Notes: a model not told the origin generated them from the letters alone. A stretch of 64,000 bases of DNA from Nyssa sinensis (GCA_008638375.1 CM018031.1:59565188-59629187), one strand, 5' to 3'. Shown: positions 1 through 11,679, counted from the stretch's first letter. Made by a program: numbers and translations.

Positions 1-300
1 TGAATGGAGTTCTTTTGTTGTGATGATCATAACCAGATGGGTTGTTTTTTGACTATTGTTTTCATATTTGAACATATCTTGCAATATTCTCCAGTTTGCT
101 GGCTACTACAGCAGGCTATTGCTTTAAGCCCCCTTCTTACTATTTTGGTATTCTTGTTTGTATTACTCTTACATTACTGAGGTTGGCCAAGTTTTTCTTC
201 TCTCTCCTGTGATCCTATCATAGTGTGAGTAATTTACTCACACTATTATAGGATCATAGATGACTCTGAATGCATGAGTGGTGGTACTAAAACAGGGCGA
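1..300. other. Unassigned sequence at the window start
   Basis: Apart from the hairpin at 210-256 I recognise nothing. By position this would be the gag end of the copia element that follows, but no zinc knuckle or gag motif could be read with confidence. Confidence 0.4.
210..256. repeat. Near-perfect 23-bp inverted repeat (hairpin)
   Basis: Two 23-base arms (210-232 and 234-256) are reverse complements with one mismatch, separated by a single base. The left arm begins TGATCCTATCATAGTGTGAG. It lies just upstream of the copia protease remnant. It could be a collapsed MITE or a hairpin created during decay; no target duplication was recognised. Confidence 0.75.
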
Positions 301-349
301 AATAATCGCACTCAGGTTGGTAAACAGTTGCATTTAGGACATCTTTACT

Positions 350-2097
350 TTGTCGAATTCCACTTCGATCATTGATTTACAAGCGACTGACCACTGGTAT
401 GTCTATATTATTCACGGTTTATAATACATGTTTAGGTAGAGATAAATTTAAAATTGTTGTTGGGTCATTGTGTTTTGTCTTTGGAAAAGGTTTTATCTTT
501 GTTTCTCCATCATTGACTCGTTCTTTTGTATTATGACCCTAAATGTTTCAACTAATCTTTAATCTGTTAGTAGAATAACCAAATACTTAAATTGTAGTGT
601 AACCTTTTACTCCTCTCATTGCATATTTTAGGATTTGGAGATGAAGGGAACCGGTAGTGAGAGGAATGCTCTCAATATTTTAGACTCTTTGGTGTACAAG
701 CTTCGAGTTTTACCATGGTTATACAAGCTCATCAGTCTGATAGTCATACCAGACTAATTACCTATTTATGATTTGAAGTGATGGCATTGAATATTAGGAT
801 ATCCTTATTTTTTTTTGTTGCTAAAGTTGTTCCAAAGTTAATTTTGAAGTCTGTGAACTAGTTAAACACTGTTATCTGCCTAGTTTCAATAAAAGCACCA
901 AAGGTTTTGTTATTGTTCATACTAGTATATAAGGTCAATCTCAGTACTATTTCTCTTTTTAGGCATAAATAGTTTGTTACCTTCATTAATGATTTTTTTT
1001 GTGTGATATGGGTTTTTTTTATGCATGAAAAAAGTGACGTTCTCTTGTTTTAGGAGTTCCTCTCCCAGTTTGATTCCCAAATTAAGATCCTTCATTCAAA
1101 TAATAGTGGATCATATTGATAATGAATTTTCTTTTCTTATCTTGATGATCATGTCTATTAGTCAGTTAGACTACATATATTGATACCTCTTAACAAAATG
1201 GCGTTGCTGAAAGGAAAATTAACAATTGTTATAAGTTGCTAGGTCTTTAATGTTTTCCTTGCAAGTTTTTAAGTTTTAATAGTGTGATGCATTACAACAA
1301 CTTATCTGGAATGCTATCTATGGTGTTAGATTTCAAATCCTGCTTAGAAGGTTTTGTCGGCTACTCTTTTCTCAATGCCTCCATAGTGTGTTTGGGTGCG
1401 TGTATATGACTACTTTTTCATATCCATGGTCGGTCAAGAGGCAAACTTGATCCCAAAGCATTGAAATGTGTTAGATTATTCTGTAACCAAAAAATGGCGC
1501 AAGTGTTACCATCCTAGATAGAATTAATAAGCCAATATTGATGTCACTTTCTTTGAAATAGTGGCTTACGAAGACTTTTCTTTAGAAGGAGAGTGGAAAC
1601 GAAGAAGATTCTTTTGGGTTACCCTAATTTCCTCAATTAATTCCTCATTTGGAACACTTACCTCTAGTTGGAAGATAAGATGAGACTTTAGAGATAATGG
1701 AAGATGCAACTAGTAACAATAAATTGTAGGTTTATTATAAGGAGATGGAAGGATATGACCACTGTACCTACTTACAATCTTTATCATTTGAACTTATTGG
1801 ATTCCATGCAGTGGCAAAAACCCTGCCTTGTTTGTTTCATTTCTATTCAACATCCTATATGTAAGTTTATAACGTATTTGTCTCTCACCTCATACCATTT
1901 GTATCCTTAATTTGAACAGTTCTCTCTTGTTGAAAGATTAGAGGAGATTTAGAGACAAGAGAAGATGTAGCTAGTAACAAAGAATAATATGAGACGGAAG
2001 ATAAGACCATTAGACTTATAATCCTTATCATTTGAACTTTTTGGATTCGTTTAGTGACCCAAGTAGTAGATCAAACTCTACCTTTGTTTGTTCAGTT
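350..2097 (+). pseudogene. Copia pol remnant, part 1: protease, pre-integrase, integrase
   Basis: Around 360-400 a frame reads TSIIDLQATDHW, matching the copia protease centre (IIDSGATDHM in the family) with the DSG triad lost. Around 560-700 come LNCSVTFYSSHCIF and LNILDS, typical of the region before GAG-pre-integrase. At about 850-880 CELVKH marks the pre-integrase domain. Integrase follows: VTFINDFF near 975, KILHSNNSGSY near 1085, QNGVAERK near 1195, and LDPKALKC near 1445. Many stops and shifts interrupt these. The piece ends at the 8-bp hAT target duplication (2090-2097). It could only have been active in a distant ancestor. Confidence 0.75.
1655..2097 (+). repeat. Diverged tandem duplication inside the copia remnant
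   Basis: A block at about 1655-1900 (from AGATGCAACTAGTAACAA through TTATCATTTGAACTT) recurs at about 1925-2097 in diverged form with a period near 260 bases. The second copy continues on the far side of the hAT element, at 4090-4150. The duplicated segment is the linker between integrase and reverse transcriptase. Confidence 0.6.
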
Positions 2098-2301
2098 TTG
2101 GGTTGTAGCTCAGGAGGGCTAGCTCGAGCCTAGCCCAAAATTTTTAGGGCTCGAGTTGTGTTATATGTTATTCGGGATGGGTTTGTACAAGAAAATCAAA
2201 GCTCTTTGACAACCCGAGCTTGATGCATATATATATTTCTCGTTTTATTCCGTATATATTGATTATAAGATTAAAGAGATTTTAACCTTCATTTATATAT
2301 C

Positions 2302-3210
2302 ACAGTAGGCTTACATCAAAGGTGAGTATTAAGTCTGTTCCTTCTTGCTTTAGTAATGAATGAGCTGACTAAGCATATACAGAATGAAGTTTCATGGTGT
2401 ATGCTTTTTGCCGATGATATTGTTTTAATTGATGAAACTAAAAGAGGGATAAATAATAAATTAGAAATTAAGAGAGTGGCTTTAGAATCAAAAGGATTCA
2501 AGATAAGTAAGACAAAAACTGAATATTTTGAGTGTAATTTTAGTAAAACTAGTAATACAAATGGGGATGAAGTGAAAATTAAAAATCAAGAGTTAATAAA
2601 AAGTAAAAAAATTTTGTTATCTATGCTCACTTATTTATCAAGAGGGAGAAATTGGAGATAATGTTACTCATAGAATTAAAGCAGCATGAGTTAAGTGTTG
2701 GATTCCTTATGGAGTATTATGTAATCGACGTATATCTTTAAAATTGAAAGGTAAATTTTATAAACAGCTATTAGACTAGCTATATTATATGAAACAGAAT
2801 GTTGGGTAATAAAGAAACAACATAATAATAAGATTAGTGTAGTCGAAATGAGGATGTTAAGATGGATGTGTTGTAAGACAAAAAAAGATAGAATTAGAAA
2901 TGAACATATTCAGGAGATGGTAGGAATAAGCGCTTATAAGCGATAAAATGAGAGAACATCGGTTAAGGTGGTATGGTCATATAAAACGGAACCAATAAAT
3001 GCACCAATGAAAAAGAGCGACATGGTTAATATTGAGGATCGTGCTAAGAGGTGAGGGTAACTAAAATAACTTTGGTAGAGGTTGTTAAAAAAGATATGAT
3101 AATGTGTGGTATAACGGAGATAATTACCTTAAATAGAGAAGAATGGTGAGATAGGATTCATGTATCTGACCCTAAATAATTAAGATAAGGCTTTGTTGAG
3201 TTGAGTTGAG
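2302..3210 (+). mobile_element. 5'-truncated RTE-type LINE
   Basis: The piece begins inside reverse transcriptase (GLHQ, then MNELTKHIQNEVSWCMLFADD; the FADD catalytic motif is intact near 2407) and continues through ECWVIKKQ and VVEMRMLRWMC, typical of the RTE RT tail. It ends in TTGAGTTGAGTTGAG (to 3210), the short tandem 3' end usual for plant RTE elements. A probable target duplication ATTTATATATC/ATTTATGTATC lies at 2291-2301 and 3212-3222. Several stops make it non-functional. It sits inside the hAT-like element, so it inserted later. Confidence 0.8.
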
Positions 3211-3710
3211 AATTTATGTATCTATATAAGATTTTTACAAAACCTAAACAACCCAACTCTCTTCATCTTTGATATCTCAAATCGTAGCCACAGCCCCACA
3301 CAATAACTTTCTTCCGACCTCACACTGACAACCACCATCCATCTCTAGTCACTGAATATTCACCCCCTTCAATCACTAAACTTGGGTCCCTTTCGATCAT
3401 TGAACCTGTGATGAATCTATGCTTGAAACTTGGCATCCCCTTCGATCATCCAACCCTAGCCGCAAATCTTAGGACTCTCACCTATCAACTGGTGTCTTGT
3501 TCTTGCTCTCAGTTCAGCAATGGCAGATGACAAGATCAATTGGGGCTTCTCGCTATCGAACCTTATATGGGAGATGAACCGGTGCCACTATATAGATGAA
3601 GCTCAGTTGGGGCATTTTCCACTATTTGGCTTGCTTCATTGGCTCCCTAAATCTTTTTTGTCGTGTACCATATATTTATGTTATGCTCACACATTTTTTA
3701 TTTGTTATTG

Positions 3711-3856
3711 ACTGTTGTTGTTTGTTCTGTACTAATTTTTCATTTCTTGGAATTCCTAAATCTTTTTACTGTTTATTTTGTAGTGATTGTTGTTTGTTAT
3801 GTACTAATTTTTCATTTCTTGGAATTCCTAAATCTTTTTACTATTTATTTTGTAGT
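3711..3856 (+). repeat. Two-copy 72-bp tandem repeat
   Basis: The block containing ACTAATTTTTCATTTCTTGG starts at 3731 and again at 3803, giving a 72-base period with only a few differences. It produces the repeated NFSFLGIPKSF peptide in one reading frame, but there is no sign this is a real protein. It lies within the hAT-like element. Confidence 0.85.
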
Positions 3857-4089
3857 GCTTCTTGATTTGAGTCAAGGCTTTGATTCATGTTCATCTCATA
3901 TTAGTGCAATAATTGCCATTGCTTGAGTATTCTTTGGTTTGCTCCCTAGTTTTCTTTTTGAGATCGAGCCTAACCCGATACTAGTAAATCTATGCTTGGG
4001 ACGGGCTCGGGCTCAGTGTTCTAGAGCTCTAATTGAGCCTAGATAGGCCTCAAGCCCTGGCCCGGCCTAGTTGCACCCCTAGTTCAATT

Positions 4090-5160
4090 CCTATTGATCA
4101 TCCCAAATGTAAATTTGTGTCATATCGGCCTCTCTCACCTTCTGTCATGCATTTCTCTCCTCGTTGTCTTCTTTGTCTATTCCTTAGGATTAGAAAAATG
4201 CACTTGCAAATGTAGAGGAGATGTTAGTGACTCTTCCAAGTGATAAGAAGATTGTTCGGCTGCAAATGGGTGCACTCTGAAACACAAGGTTGATGGTTCC
4301 TTACAGAGACACAAGGCTAGAATGGTGGCCAAAGGTTGCACACAAACTTATGGGATTGTTAATCAAGAAACTGTTGCTCTGGTAGGTAAAATGAATTGAA
4401 ACATTCGGAAGAAATTTGGGATGGTCTCTTCAACAATTTGATATAAAGAATGCTTTCTCCTTTTACATAAGGTGAAGTGTGTAGGTGGAGGAAAACTTTA
4501 TATGGTTTGAAGCAGCCACCAAGGTCATGGTTTGAGAGGTTTCATAGTGTTATTTTGGCATATACTTATAAACAGAGTTAAGCCGTTCATGCCTTATTCA
4601 TTAAAATGCTTGGGCTAAAGCCAATGAGTTCATTGTCTATGTTGATGATATTGTAGTAATGTAGAATGATTATGAGAAAATGTAGAATTTGATGTCTTTT
4701 CTGGCCAAGGATTTGACACGAGGAGGACATTAGGATATTTCATTTTTGTGGGTGGTAATTTTCTAACTCGAAGAAGTAAAAAAAAAAACTTCTTGCTAGA
4801 CCAAGTGTAAAGGTTTAGTTTAGACCAATAGCTCGTGGAGTTTGTGAACTTCTTTGGTTGAAATTTGGAAATCATGATGGAGTTAGGCTTTGGCCAAAAA
4901 TACGCTATAGGGCCTTTACTATAACAATAAAGTATCCATTAATATTTCATATAATCCAGGTGCAACATGGTTGAACTATATGCATATCATATCGAGGTTG
5001 ATAAGCAATTCTTTAAGGAAAAATTAAGCAATGATCTTATTTGCACGTCATTCATGGAGGCGGGGGATCAATTTGTAAATATTTGACCAAAAGAGTAATG
5101 ATAAAAACTTCCATATGATTATGTACATGCATGATATTTTTGCACTAACTTAAGGGGAAG
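4090..5160 (+). pseudogene. Copia pol remnant, part 2: reverse transcriptase and RNase H
   Basis: This continues the copia remnant after the hAT insertion. HPKCKFVSYRPLSP (near 4100) is the usual linker before RT. VGCKWVH and ARMVAKGCTQTYGI follow near 4255-4345, then KTLYGLKQPPRSWFERFH (near 4490), FIVYVDDIVV (near 4630, catalytic YVDD intact), and RNase H traces GVCELLWLK (near 4835) and EVDKQFFKEKLSNDLICTS (near 4995). Numerous stops and shifts separate these. A purine-rich tract (TAAGGGGAAG, 5151-5160) directly precedes the LTR. Confidence 0.75.
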
Positions 5161-5337
5161 TGTTGATAGTATGTCTTTAACAGTGGCTTATATATGGTTG
5201 ATAAAAAAAAATGTGGCTTATATATGTGCGTGTATGTCATAAGATAGGGTGACAACCATACGACTCTCATAATCTCTTCTCTCTCTTTTTTCCTCTTCTC
5301 TTTTGTTTCTTTCTTTCTTATTTACCATAAAAAAACA
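5161..5337 (+). repeat. Probable 3' LTR of the first copia element
   Basis: It begins TGTTGATAGT immediately after the polypurine tract and plausibly ends at ...AAAAACA (5337). A short internal duplication of GTGGCTTATATATG is present. Without the 5' LTR the right boundary is a guess. Confidence 0.45.
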
Positions 5338-5514
5338 ACTCGATCAAATGATTAAAACATAACTAGTGATGTGGTTAACCTAGAGAAGTCATTGTAATAA
5401 TCGAAGCAACGTCGTGGCAGTGATTTTAGTTTTAAATGGCGACTGTCACATTGCCAATAAACAACAATTAATGGCAACTAAAAATATCATTACTAATCTG
5501 ATTGTATATTTGAA
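5338..5514. other. Short unassigned spacer
   Basis: AT-rich sequence between the copia LTR and the L1 remnant. Nothing recognisable. Confidence 0.5.
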
Positions 5515-6413
5515 AAATGCTTCAACAGACTATCGGGCTTCTCTGAGAACCACCAAAGCCACTTTGCTAACAACGCCTGATTGAAGCTGCAAATGGATCT
5601 AACTCTGATCATGCAAATTTTCCTCCACTGCACGAGAATGGACGTATTGGTTCACGTAAGAATGCACGTAGAATACCAAAAGGGGTTATTCATGTTCATA
5701 GTGTTTAAATTTGTCCCCTGCCCACCCTGCATAAAATCCGTTCGAAGCTTTTCTAGCCTATTCTTCACTAAATAGTTATTAAATATGTGGGTACATTGGA
5801 AATAATTCTTTTTTAGCAACATCAGATGAACCCTTTGATAAATACTGCCAGACGTCTCTCAAATCTTTCAACCACCAAGTTTCAAACTGAAGTCAGCTTA
5901 AATGTAGCCCCAGTTGGCAGGTCCAAGTATGTATGTTGGGAGGCAGCTATTTCACGCCCAAAGTACTTGGCAATCCATTAATTCCTCTCATAAACACCAC
6001 TGCTATAATCCCACTTTTAGCAATATTAACTCGAAGCCCTGAATATATCAATTGATCTTCCTTCACCCCACCAAAAACAATGGTGTCATCTAAAAAGAAA
6101 AGGTGAGAAACAGGACACAGGTCTCCTTGCTATTGAGCCTGTCTGAAACAGAGACATAGAAGATTTCTGTGACTTGAATAAATTGCAACAGAGACATAGG
6201 ATCTCCCTGTCTTAGACCTGTAGAACATGGAAAGAAACCGGGTGGGGGACCATTCACCATGACTGAGAACCATATGGGGGAAATGCACGCCCAAATCCAA
6301 CTTCTCCACTCGACACTGAAACCCAAATGCTCTAGCACATGAATGAGTTCAACATCGATAGTCTTAAGTTGGAATACTATGAGTATGAACTTGATCAAGA
6401 CCAGAAAGTCCAA
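5515..6413 (-). pseudogene. L1-type LINE reverse transcriptase remnant
   Basis: Read on the minus strand from 6413 down, the sequence shows L1 RT blocks in order: LGFSVEWRSWIWACIS, then CSTGLRQGDPMSLLQF (family: GLRQGDPLSPLLF), SHLFFLDDTIVFGG (the catalytic FADD has become FLDD), GLRVNIAKSGII, a thumb trace VVERFERRLAVF, RLEKLRTDFMQGG, and AKWLWWFSEKPDSLL near 5530-5570. Reading frame breaks occur throughout. No endonuclease or poly(A) tail was seen, so this is an internal fragment. Confidence 0.8.
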
Positions 6414-8355
6414 AGGTAAAGAAATTATTGGGATTTGCAGCTTGGTAGGAGCTTGGTTTGTATTTAATTGTAACTAGAGTGTGGCCACAAACAATGTACA
6501 AGGTCTTTGCCCAGTAGATTTTTTCTTCTTAATTTCTATTCAATTATTCCACAATCATGCAGCTATGTTTACAAAATTTTCCCAAGTGGCAGAACTTAGT
6601 TCTACTATTAGTTAGACTAAAACTACTCACATACCAAAACTGTTGGAGGGACAAAGACAGATCTTTGGCAGTAGTAGGATAGAATAATATATAAATGTAG
6701 TGATTGTACTAAATAGAAATTATGATGAACTGGCGAAAAGTATGAAATAGATTGTATTCCTTAGAGAAACAAATTTAAATATAGAACCATGCCTATAGGT
6801 TGATCAAGAAGATCGATAAATATCATTGAAGAAAAATCAAAGTTATCAATATGTGTCTTAGAAGTGTACGAGTCACAAAATAGTTCACAACTGTTGCATT
6901 TGCAACCACCATGTTATAGGTTGTAGTCCATTACTCTCAATGTTGTGACTTCACTACCAAAATGGAAATTTTGAACCATGCCACCTTGTATACCTCTCTT
7001 TTGCACTATAGCTTACATGTGGCATTTCATATGTGATGAGTCAAGATTTTCCAATATTCCATTCACTAAAAAATGCAATATTTTTTTATTCAATTTGGTT
7101 GTGCTTTCCTCATAGGATTTTGACAGTTGGATTGAATGAAATTCTTTTGTTTTATTCAATCCATCTCATCAGTGTGTTGGCATACATTACTAAAATAGTC
7201 TAACCACTTTGTGAGAGCTCAATATACATTATTGGACACATTCCATAACAGCTTAAGCTCTTTGAGAAATTGATGGTTTAAGATGTTATTAGAGTTTTGA
7301 TTCTAGGAGGTCTTGTGTTTGAGTCTTTCTGATTGTGTTTGTACTCTCATTATGTTTGTTTCTTTGCATTCCATCCTGTGGAGGAGTTTAGTTCTCCAAG
7401 CTGAATATATATTTCTCCACATGCAAAAGAAGGTTCCATGTGTGTGATGGTGTGAGAACTTGATACACATTGTTGTCTCATTCCTTAGCAACTTAAAGCT
7501 TTTGCTTATTTTTGTTTCATTCTTTCTTTTTACACCAGGAGCCTGTGCACGTGGTTTGGCATTTACAACTGGATTGGTGGTGTAACAGAAATTCCTTGTT
7601 TGACTGTCTGAGTTGAACTGCATCCAAGTGTTCTTGATTGCCTTGGGATATGGAATTTACATATGAATCCTTGACCATCGCAGTTGACATGGCTAGGCCT
7701 TTAAATAATCATGCATCAGAACCTGACCTTACCAGTCAAGTTTTTTTTTTTTTTTTTGATGAATCGGTAAAATCCTGCTTTGGTCACAGGATAAAATCCT
7801 GTTTTGACTACTAATTTTGCTTTGATATGCTTTTTGATGTCGAAATCATCATTTAACATGAAAATGAAATTAAAAGAATTTGGCAATTCTCTATTAACTT
7901 CTCTCAATTTTAAGTTGGGTTTTCCTGGCCTCTCTATATCTGAGAAACTTATTTTCTATTTATTTAGACTTGCATGTTGAGAATGCTTTCTAGTTTTAAA
8001 TTCTATTGCAAATTTTTCGTTTACTATTTCACTTTTATTTTCTTTCTTTACCTTTATGTGATGCTCTTGGCCTTTTAAACAGTTTTACATTCTGGATGCT
8101 GATTCCTTTGAAGTTTGAAAGGAGAACTGAGATTGTGGCATTGGGGAAGCACTACCCTCAAAGAGTAGAGCTGCACTCGAGAGAGGTCTCTTGGTGTAGT
8201 GATTGCTGCCCTCAAGAATATTTTGAAATGTTAAATCATTGGAAATAATATAAATTTAATTCAACTGCAGACGCATATTGTCGAGGCTTCGAATGAGGAT
8301 AGGGAAGTTCACAGCTGAGCTTCTAAACTGGGGCTAAATTCGAATCGATCTATAT
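6414..8355. other. Unassigned intergenic DNA, possible degenerate retroelement traces
   Basis: No gene is recognised. Two related segments (about 7205-7270 and 7450-7510, both with a TACATT...TAAGC pattern) resemble the ends of small LTR elements. The first is followed by AGATGTTATTAGAGT, which loosely matches a methionine-tRNA primer site. ORFs at 7303-7623 (minus) and 8006-8248 (plus) have no similarity I recognise. Confidence 0.3.
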
Positions 8356-8560
8356 AGGGTTGAAATTTACGGAAGCTTATGAAAAATATGACGAATTTGA
8401 GTATGCATGGAGAGTTTTCGATGGAATGCCCAAAGGGGATGTGATTTCCGAATGAAGTCACTGTTTCTGTTTGTGCCTTCTCTATTGGATTGGAAGCATT
8501 GGTTCACTTTTACGTCCACAAGAAGTATGACATCCAAGGAAAGAGTCACGTTCATAAAAT
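8356..8560 (+). pseudogene. Pentatricopeptide repeat (PPR) protein fragment
   Basis: One frame reads YEKYDEFEYAWRVFDGMPKGDVIS, which matches the L-S junction of PLS-class PPR proteins (family pattern: A.RVFDEMPERDVVSW). After a one-base shift, PNEVTVSVCAFSIGLEA follows, matching the next repeat (PNEVTFVSVLSAC in many members). Only about two repeats are present and the frame is broken, so this is a scrap of an organelle-targeted RNA-binding protein gene. Nothing flanking supports a working gene. Confidence 0.6.
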
Positions 8561-8873
8561 TTTATGATCATTAACATGTCATGTTATTACTATAATTTTT
8601 AAAATATATATCACTCTATGTCAAAAATTAATTTGAATAATTATATAAAAAAAATTGTGATGTCTTTGTATTGATGAGGCAAAGCTGAACTCCCTGTCAT
8701 CACAGGAGGGTTAGATAATTCTACTTTTGTCAATTGAATTTTTTTATTTATTTATTTAATACAATAACGGGAGGATGGGAATTGAATTTAAGTCAAGTCC
8801 ATGAAAGGTAACACTCTTAATATGCAAATGAAGATTTTATTTTTGCTCCAAATAATAATAGAATAGCTTTATA
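8561..8873. other. AT-rich spacer
   Basis: Low-complexity AT-rich sequence between the PPR scrap and the next copia fragment. Nothing recognised. Confidence 0.5.
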
Positions 8874-10139
8874 AAACTGTTGATTGCATTGGCTGCACAA
8901 AACTGTTGGAATATCCATCAAATGAATGTGAAGTCGGCATTTTTAAATGGGCACCTTGATGAAGAAGTCTATGTAAAGCAACCTGTTGAATACGTGAAAA
9001 GGGTGATGAAAACAAAGTCTACAGGCTTAAGAAAGCCCTCTATGGGCTAAAGCAAGCTCCAAGAGCTTGGAACAAACGCATAAACACTTTCTTTCAGGAA
9101 TATAGGATTTCAAAAATGCACATGTGAGCATGCCCTGTACGCAAAGAAGAATGCTGCTGGGGATTTGCTAATTGTCTGTTTCTAGGTTGATGATTTGATT
9201 TTTATTAACAACAATCTCAACATGAAGGAAGAATTTAAGCAAGATATGATGCGTGAGTTCAAGATGACAGATATTGGTCCTATGTCTTATTTTCTCAGCA
9301 TTGCGATTGTACAAAGCAAGGATGGAATTTTTATTTGCCAGAAGAGGTATGCTACTGAGATTTTAAAGAAGTTTAAAATGCTTGAGTATAATCCTGTGAA
9401 AACTCCAGTTGACACTAAAACAAAGTTGTTGAAGGAAGGTAGTGATGAAGCTGTGGATCCCACATATTTTAAAAGAATGGTTGGAAGCTTGAAGTACTTA
9501 ACATGCCCACGGCCGGACATTTCATATGGGGTCGGTTTGATTAGCAGGTTTATGGAAGCACCTCATCAATCCCATCTACAAGCTGCAAAGAGAATATTGC
9601 ATTACATAAAAGGCACATATGACCATGGATTATTTTATTCTTTAGAGGCCAAGGTGATCTTGTAGGTTTCTCTGACAGTGATTGGGGAGGAGATCAAGAT
9701 GATCGAAAAAAGCACTTCTGAGTATTCATTTTACTATGACTCAACTATTTTCTCATGGTCTTCAAAGAAACAACCTATTGTGGCTCTCTCAACTTGTGAA
9801 GCATAGTACGTGGCAGCAGCTTCAAGTGCATGTCAAGCAATTTGGTTACGAAATTTGTTGGGTCAAATTCATGTTCAAATCAGCGAGCCCACAAAAATCT
9901 TTGTTGATAATGTTTCAACTATTGATTTAGCAAAGAACCCAATTACTCATGGAAGAAGCAAGCATATAGATACGCGCTTTCATTTCCTACGTGATCAGGT
10001 GAAGAAGAATGAGCTCCAACTTGTTTACTGCAAGTCTGAAGTACAAGTGGGAGACCTTTTCACAAAGCCTCTGAAGTTAGAATCATTTATCAAGTTGAAG
10101 GACATGTTGGGAATTGGCAAACAAAAAAATATGGATTAA
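8874..10139 (+). pseudogene. Copia reverse transcriptase and RNase H, broken
   Basis: RT motifs are [39 protein letters not shown] and, near 9183, a YVDD box in which the tyrosine codon has become TAG. The longest open part (9195-9665) carries LKYLTCPRPDISYGVGLISRFM, typical of the RT connection. RNase H follows after frameshifts: a trace of SKKQPIVALSTCEA (near 9765) and an open 3' part (9810-10139) with SKHIDTRFHFLRDQV and VGDLFTKPL. At least three shifts and one stop make it inactive. Confidence 0.8.
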
Positions 10140-10146
10140 GGGGGGA

Positions 10147-10396
10147 TGTTAAAGTTAATCCATATTATTAATTAGTCATATTTATCTTAGTTAGTTGTTA
10201 TCTTTATCTAAGATAGAGTTTAATCTAGATGGGTAGATTTAGTTTGAGTGATGTTTATCCTTATCAGTTAGTGTTATCAAAGTCTATTTATTGTGTGACT
10301 ATTTCAGTTTGTAAATTGAGGAGCAATCAATAAAAATACGCTCAATTCCTTTCTCCATTTATATTTTTTAAGGAGTTTGCTTTATAGCCCCCAACA
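10147..10396 (+). repeat. Copia 3' LTR (250 bp)
   Basis: It starts TGTTAAAG directly after the polypurine tract and ends CCCCAACA, so the ends form a TGTT/AACA inverted pair. A polyadenylation-type AATAAAAATA lies at about 10329. Confidence 0.7.
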
Positions 10397-11082
10397 TCTT
10401 CCTCCATCAACCCCTTTCCTTGACTGCCATTTTTTCTTTCCGATTTATTTTCTTTCTTTACTTTAATTTAATTTACACATTGCACAAGATATTTGTACAT
10501 ATAATATATAATATACAACCGCTTACTTTCTCTCTCTACTCTCTCTCTCTTTTTTCCTCTCTCAGCCCCTTTCATTGACTTCCCTTTTTCCTTTCTGATT
10601 TTTTTTTCTTTACTTTAATTTAATTTACACATTACACAATATATTTGTACATATAATATATAATATAGTATCACACACAGTAAACACTTTCTCTCTCACA
10701 CACTCACACACTGCCGACACCTTTGTGCATGCCTTTGCATGCTACGTATATGATTCTGTATGTATGTATGTATATATGTATATGTTAGCCTATGTATATA
10801 TGCATGTATATTAACATATATATATTTAATTACATTGTTTACATATTTGCTATGTACGTATTTCGATAAATGTACCGGTTTATGTGTACGACTTTCTGTA
10901 CTATCGAGGTTTCTTGTACAAGTAGTTCTGAATACTCGAGATTGCTTGAAATGATTATTGGATATTTGATATTATGTGTATCGTACAATATCGTGTAGTA
11001 ATTTTATTAAAGTACGTGTTAAGTTTACATTTCGATTTTACACTACTCGACTTGAGTGTCATATTCTAGGTCAGGGTGTTAC
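10397..11082 (+). repeat. 3' portion of a Gypsy-like LTR
   Basis: Pyrimidine-rich leader-like sequence (CT repeats) is followed by an AT-rich part ending TCAGGGTGTTACA at 11082. That end resembles the neighbouring solo LTR (GGTCGAGGTATTACA). Immediately after it starts the repeat CTTTGCACT, which also occurs at 62009. Its left part is missing or cut by the copia fragment, so the family assignment is tentative. Confidence 0.45.
10411..10670 (+). repeat. Two-copy tandem repeat of about 155 bp
   Basis: A block beginning CCCCTTTC and containing TTTAATTTAATTTACACATT and ACATATAATATATAATATA occurs at 10411 and again at 10566, about 155 bases apart, with few differences. Confidence 0.8.
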
Positions 11083-11097
11083 ACTTTGCACTATTGT
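11083..11097 (+). repeat. Left piece of dispersed repeat R (split by solo LTR)
   Basis: CTTTGCACT plus ATTGT. Together with 14382-14751 this forms a copy of the repeat found uninterrupted at 62009-62391. Confidence 0.65.
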
Positions 11098-11679
11098 TGT
11101 CACGACCCGAAATCCGGCCTATACGGATCAGGGGTTCGTGATCAGCCACCGAGACCTTTTTTCAATGATCACAACGCTTTCCTCATTTCCATTAATCAAA
11201 TGCAGGGAACTAAAATTTTTTTTCTATTGCGGAAGCGTCAATACTCAAGTCAATATCAGTTATCTATATATACATTCCATAGTAACTATAAAAGTACATA
11301 ATGTAATTTTTTTTAAAGCCTGCTGATGCCATATTCGATATACAATCCATACTTACCAAAAGCAACTACATCATGTCTAACAAAATCCTAATACAAAAGG
11401 GTTCATAGCTTTATAAGCTTTCGACTATCCTGACTGAACCTGCTATTTCTTTGCCAATATCGTTACCTGAAATATATTGGATAAAAATTCGTATGAGCTC
11501 AACAGCTCATGAGTATTCCATAACATACCAAAGGTTTCAAAACTACTATACAATTCGATACTGAAATGTCAATGATCGTATACCATATGTTATCTTAAAT
11601 TATAGTAACAAGATAATGGTATCAAATTCACTTCCAATAAATCTCAATTCAATGATAATCGTAAATCGATAATCAATAA

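Larger units (their letters stand above)
2098..4081. mobile_element. hAT-like non-autonomous transposon
   Basis: The ends are imperfect inverted repeats: TTGGGTTGTAGCTCAG on the left, and TAGGGGTGCAACTAGG when the right end is read inverted. The element is flanked by an 8-bp duplication, GTTCAGTT (2090-2097) and GTTCAATT (4082-4089), with one mismatch. An 8-bp duplication is characteristic of hAT transposons. Short regions near both ends are rich in GGGCTCG/CGAGCC, common in plant hAT MITEs. No transposase was found. About 0.9 kb of its length is a nested LINE. A short ORF at 3520-3711 has no recognisable similarity. Confidence 0.65.
300..5337 (+). mobile_element. Decayed Ty1/copia retrotransposon, split by a nested hAT-like element
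   Basis: Protein motifs run in copia order on the plus strand: protease, GAG-pre-integrase, integrase, reverse transcriptase, RNase H, polypurine tract, LTR. Every domain is broken by stops and frameshifts, so this is an old copy. The element is interrupted at 2098-4081 by a hAT-like transposon. Copia-like sequence resumes exactly after the hAT target duplication, which confirms both calls. The 5' LTR is not in the window. Confidence 0.8.
8874..10396 (+). mobile_element. 5'-truncated Ty1/copia element with 3' LTR
   Basis: The piece starts abruptly within reverse transcriptase, runs through RNase H, and ends in a polypurine tract (AAGGGGGGA, 10138-10146) and a 250-bp LTR. LTR, gag, protease and integrase upstream are absent. 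It differs in sequence from the other two copia elements here. Confidence 0.8.

Noticed and set aside
3596..3926. Two overlapping ORFs with repeated NFSFLGIPKSF and LIFHFLEFLNLF peptides
   Set aside because: Produced by the two-copy 72-bp tandem repeat inside the hAT-like element.
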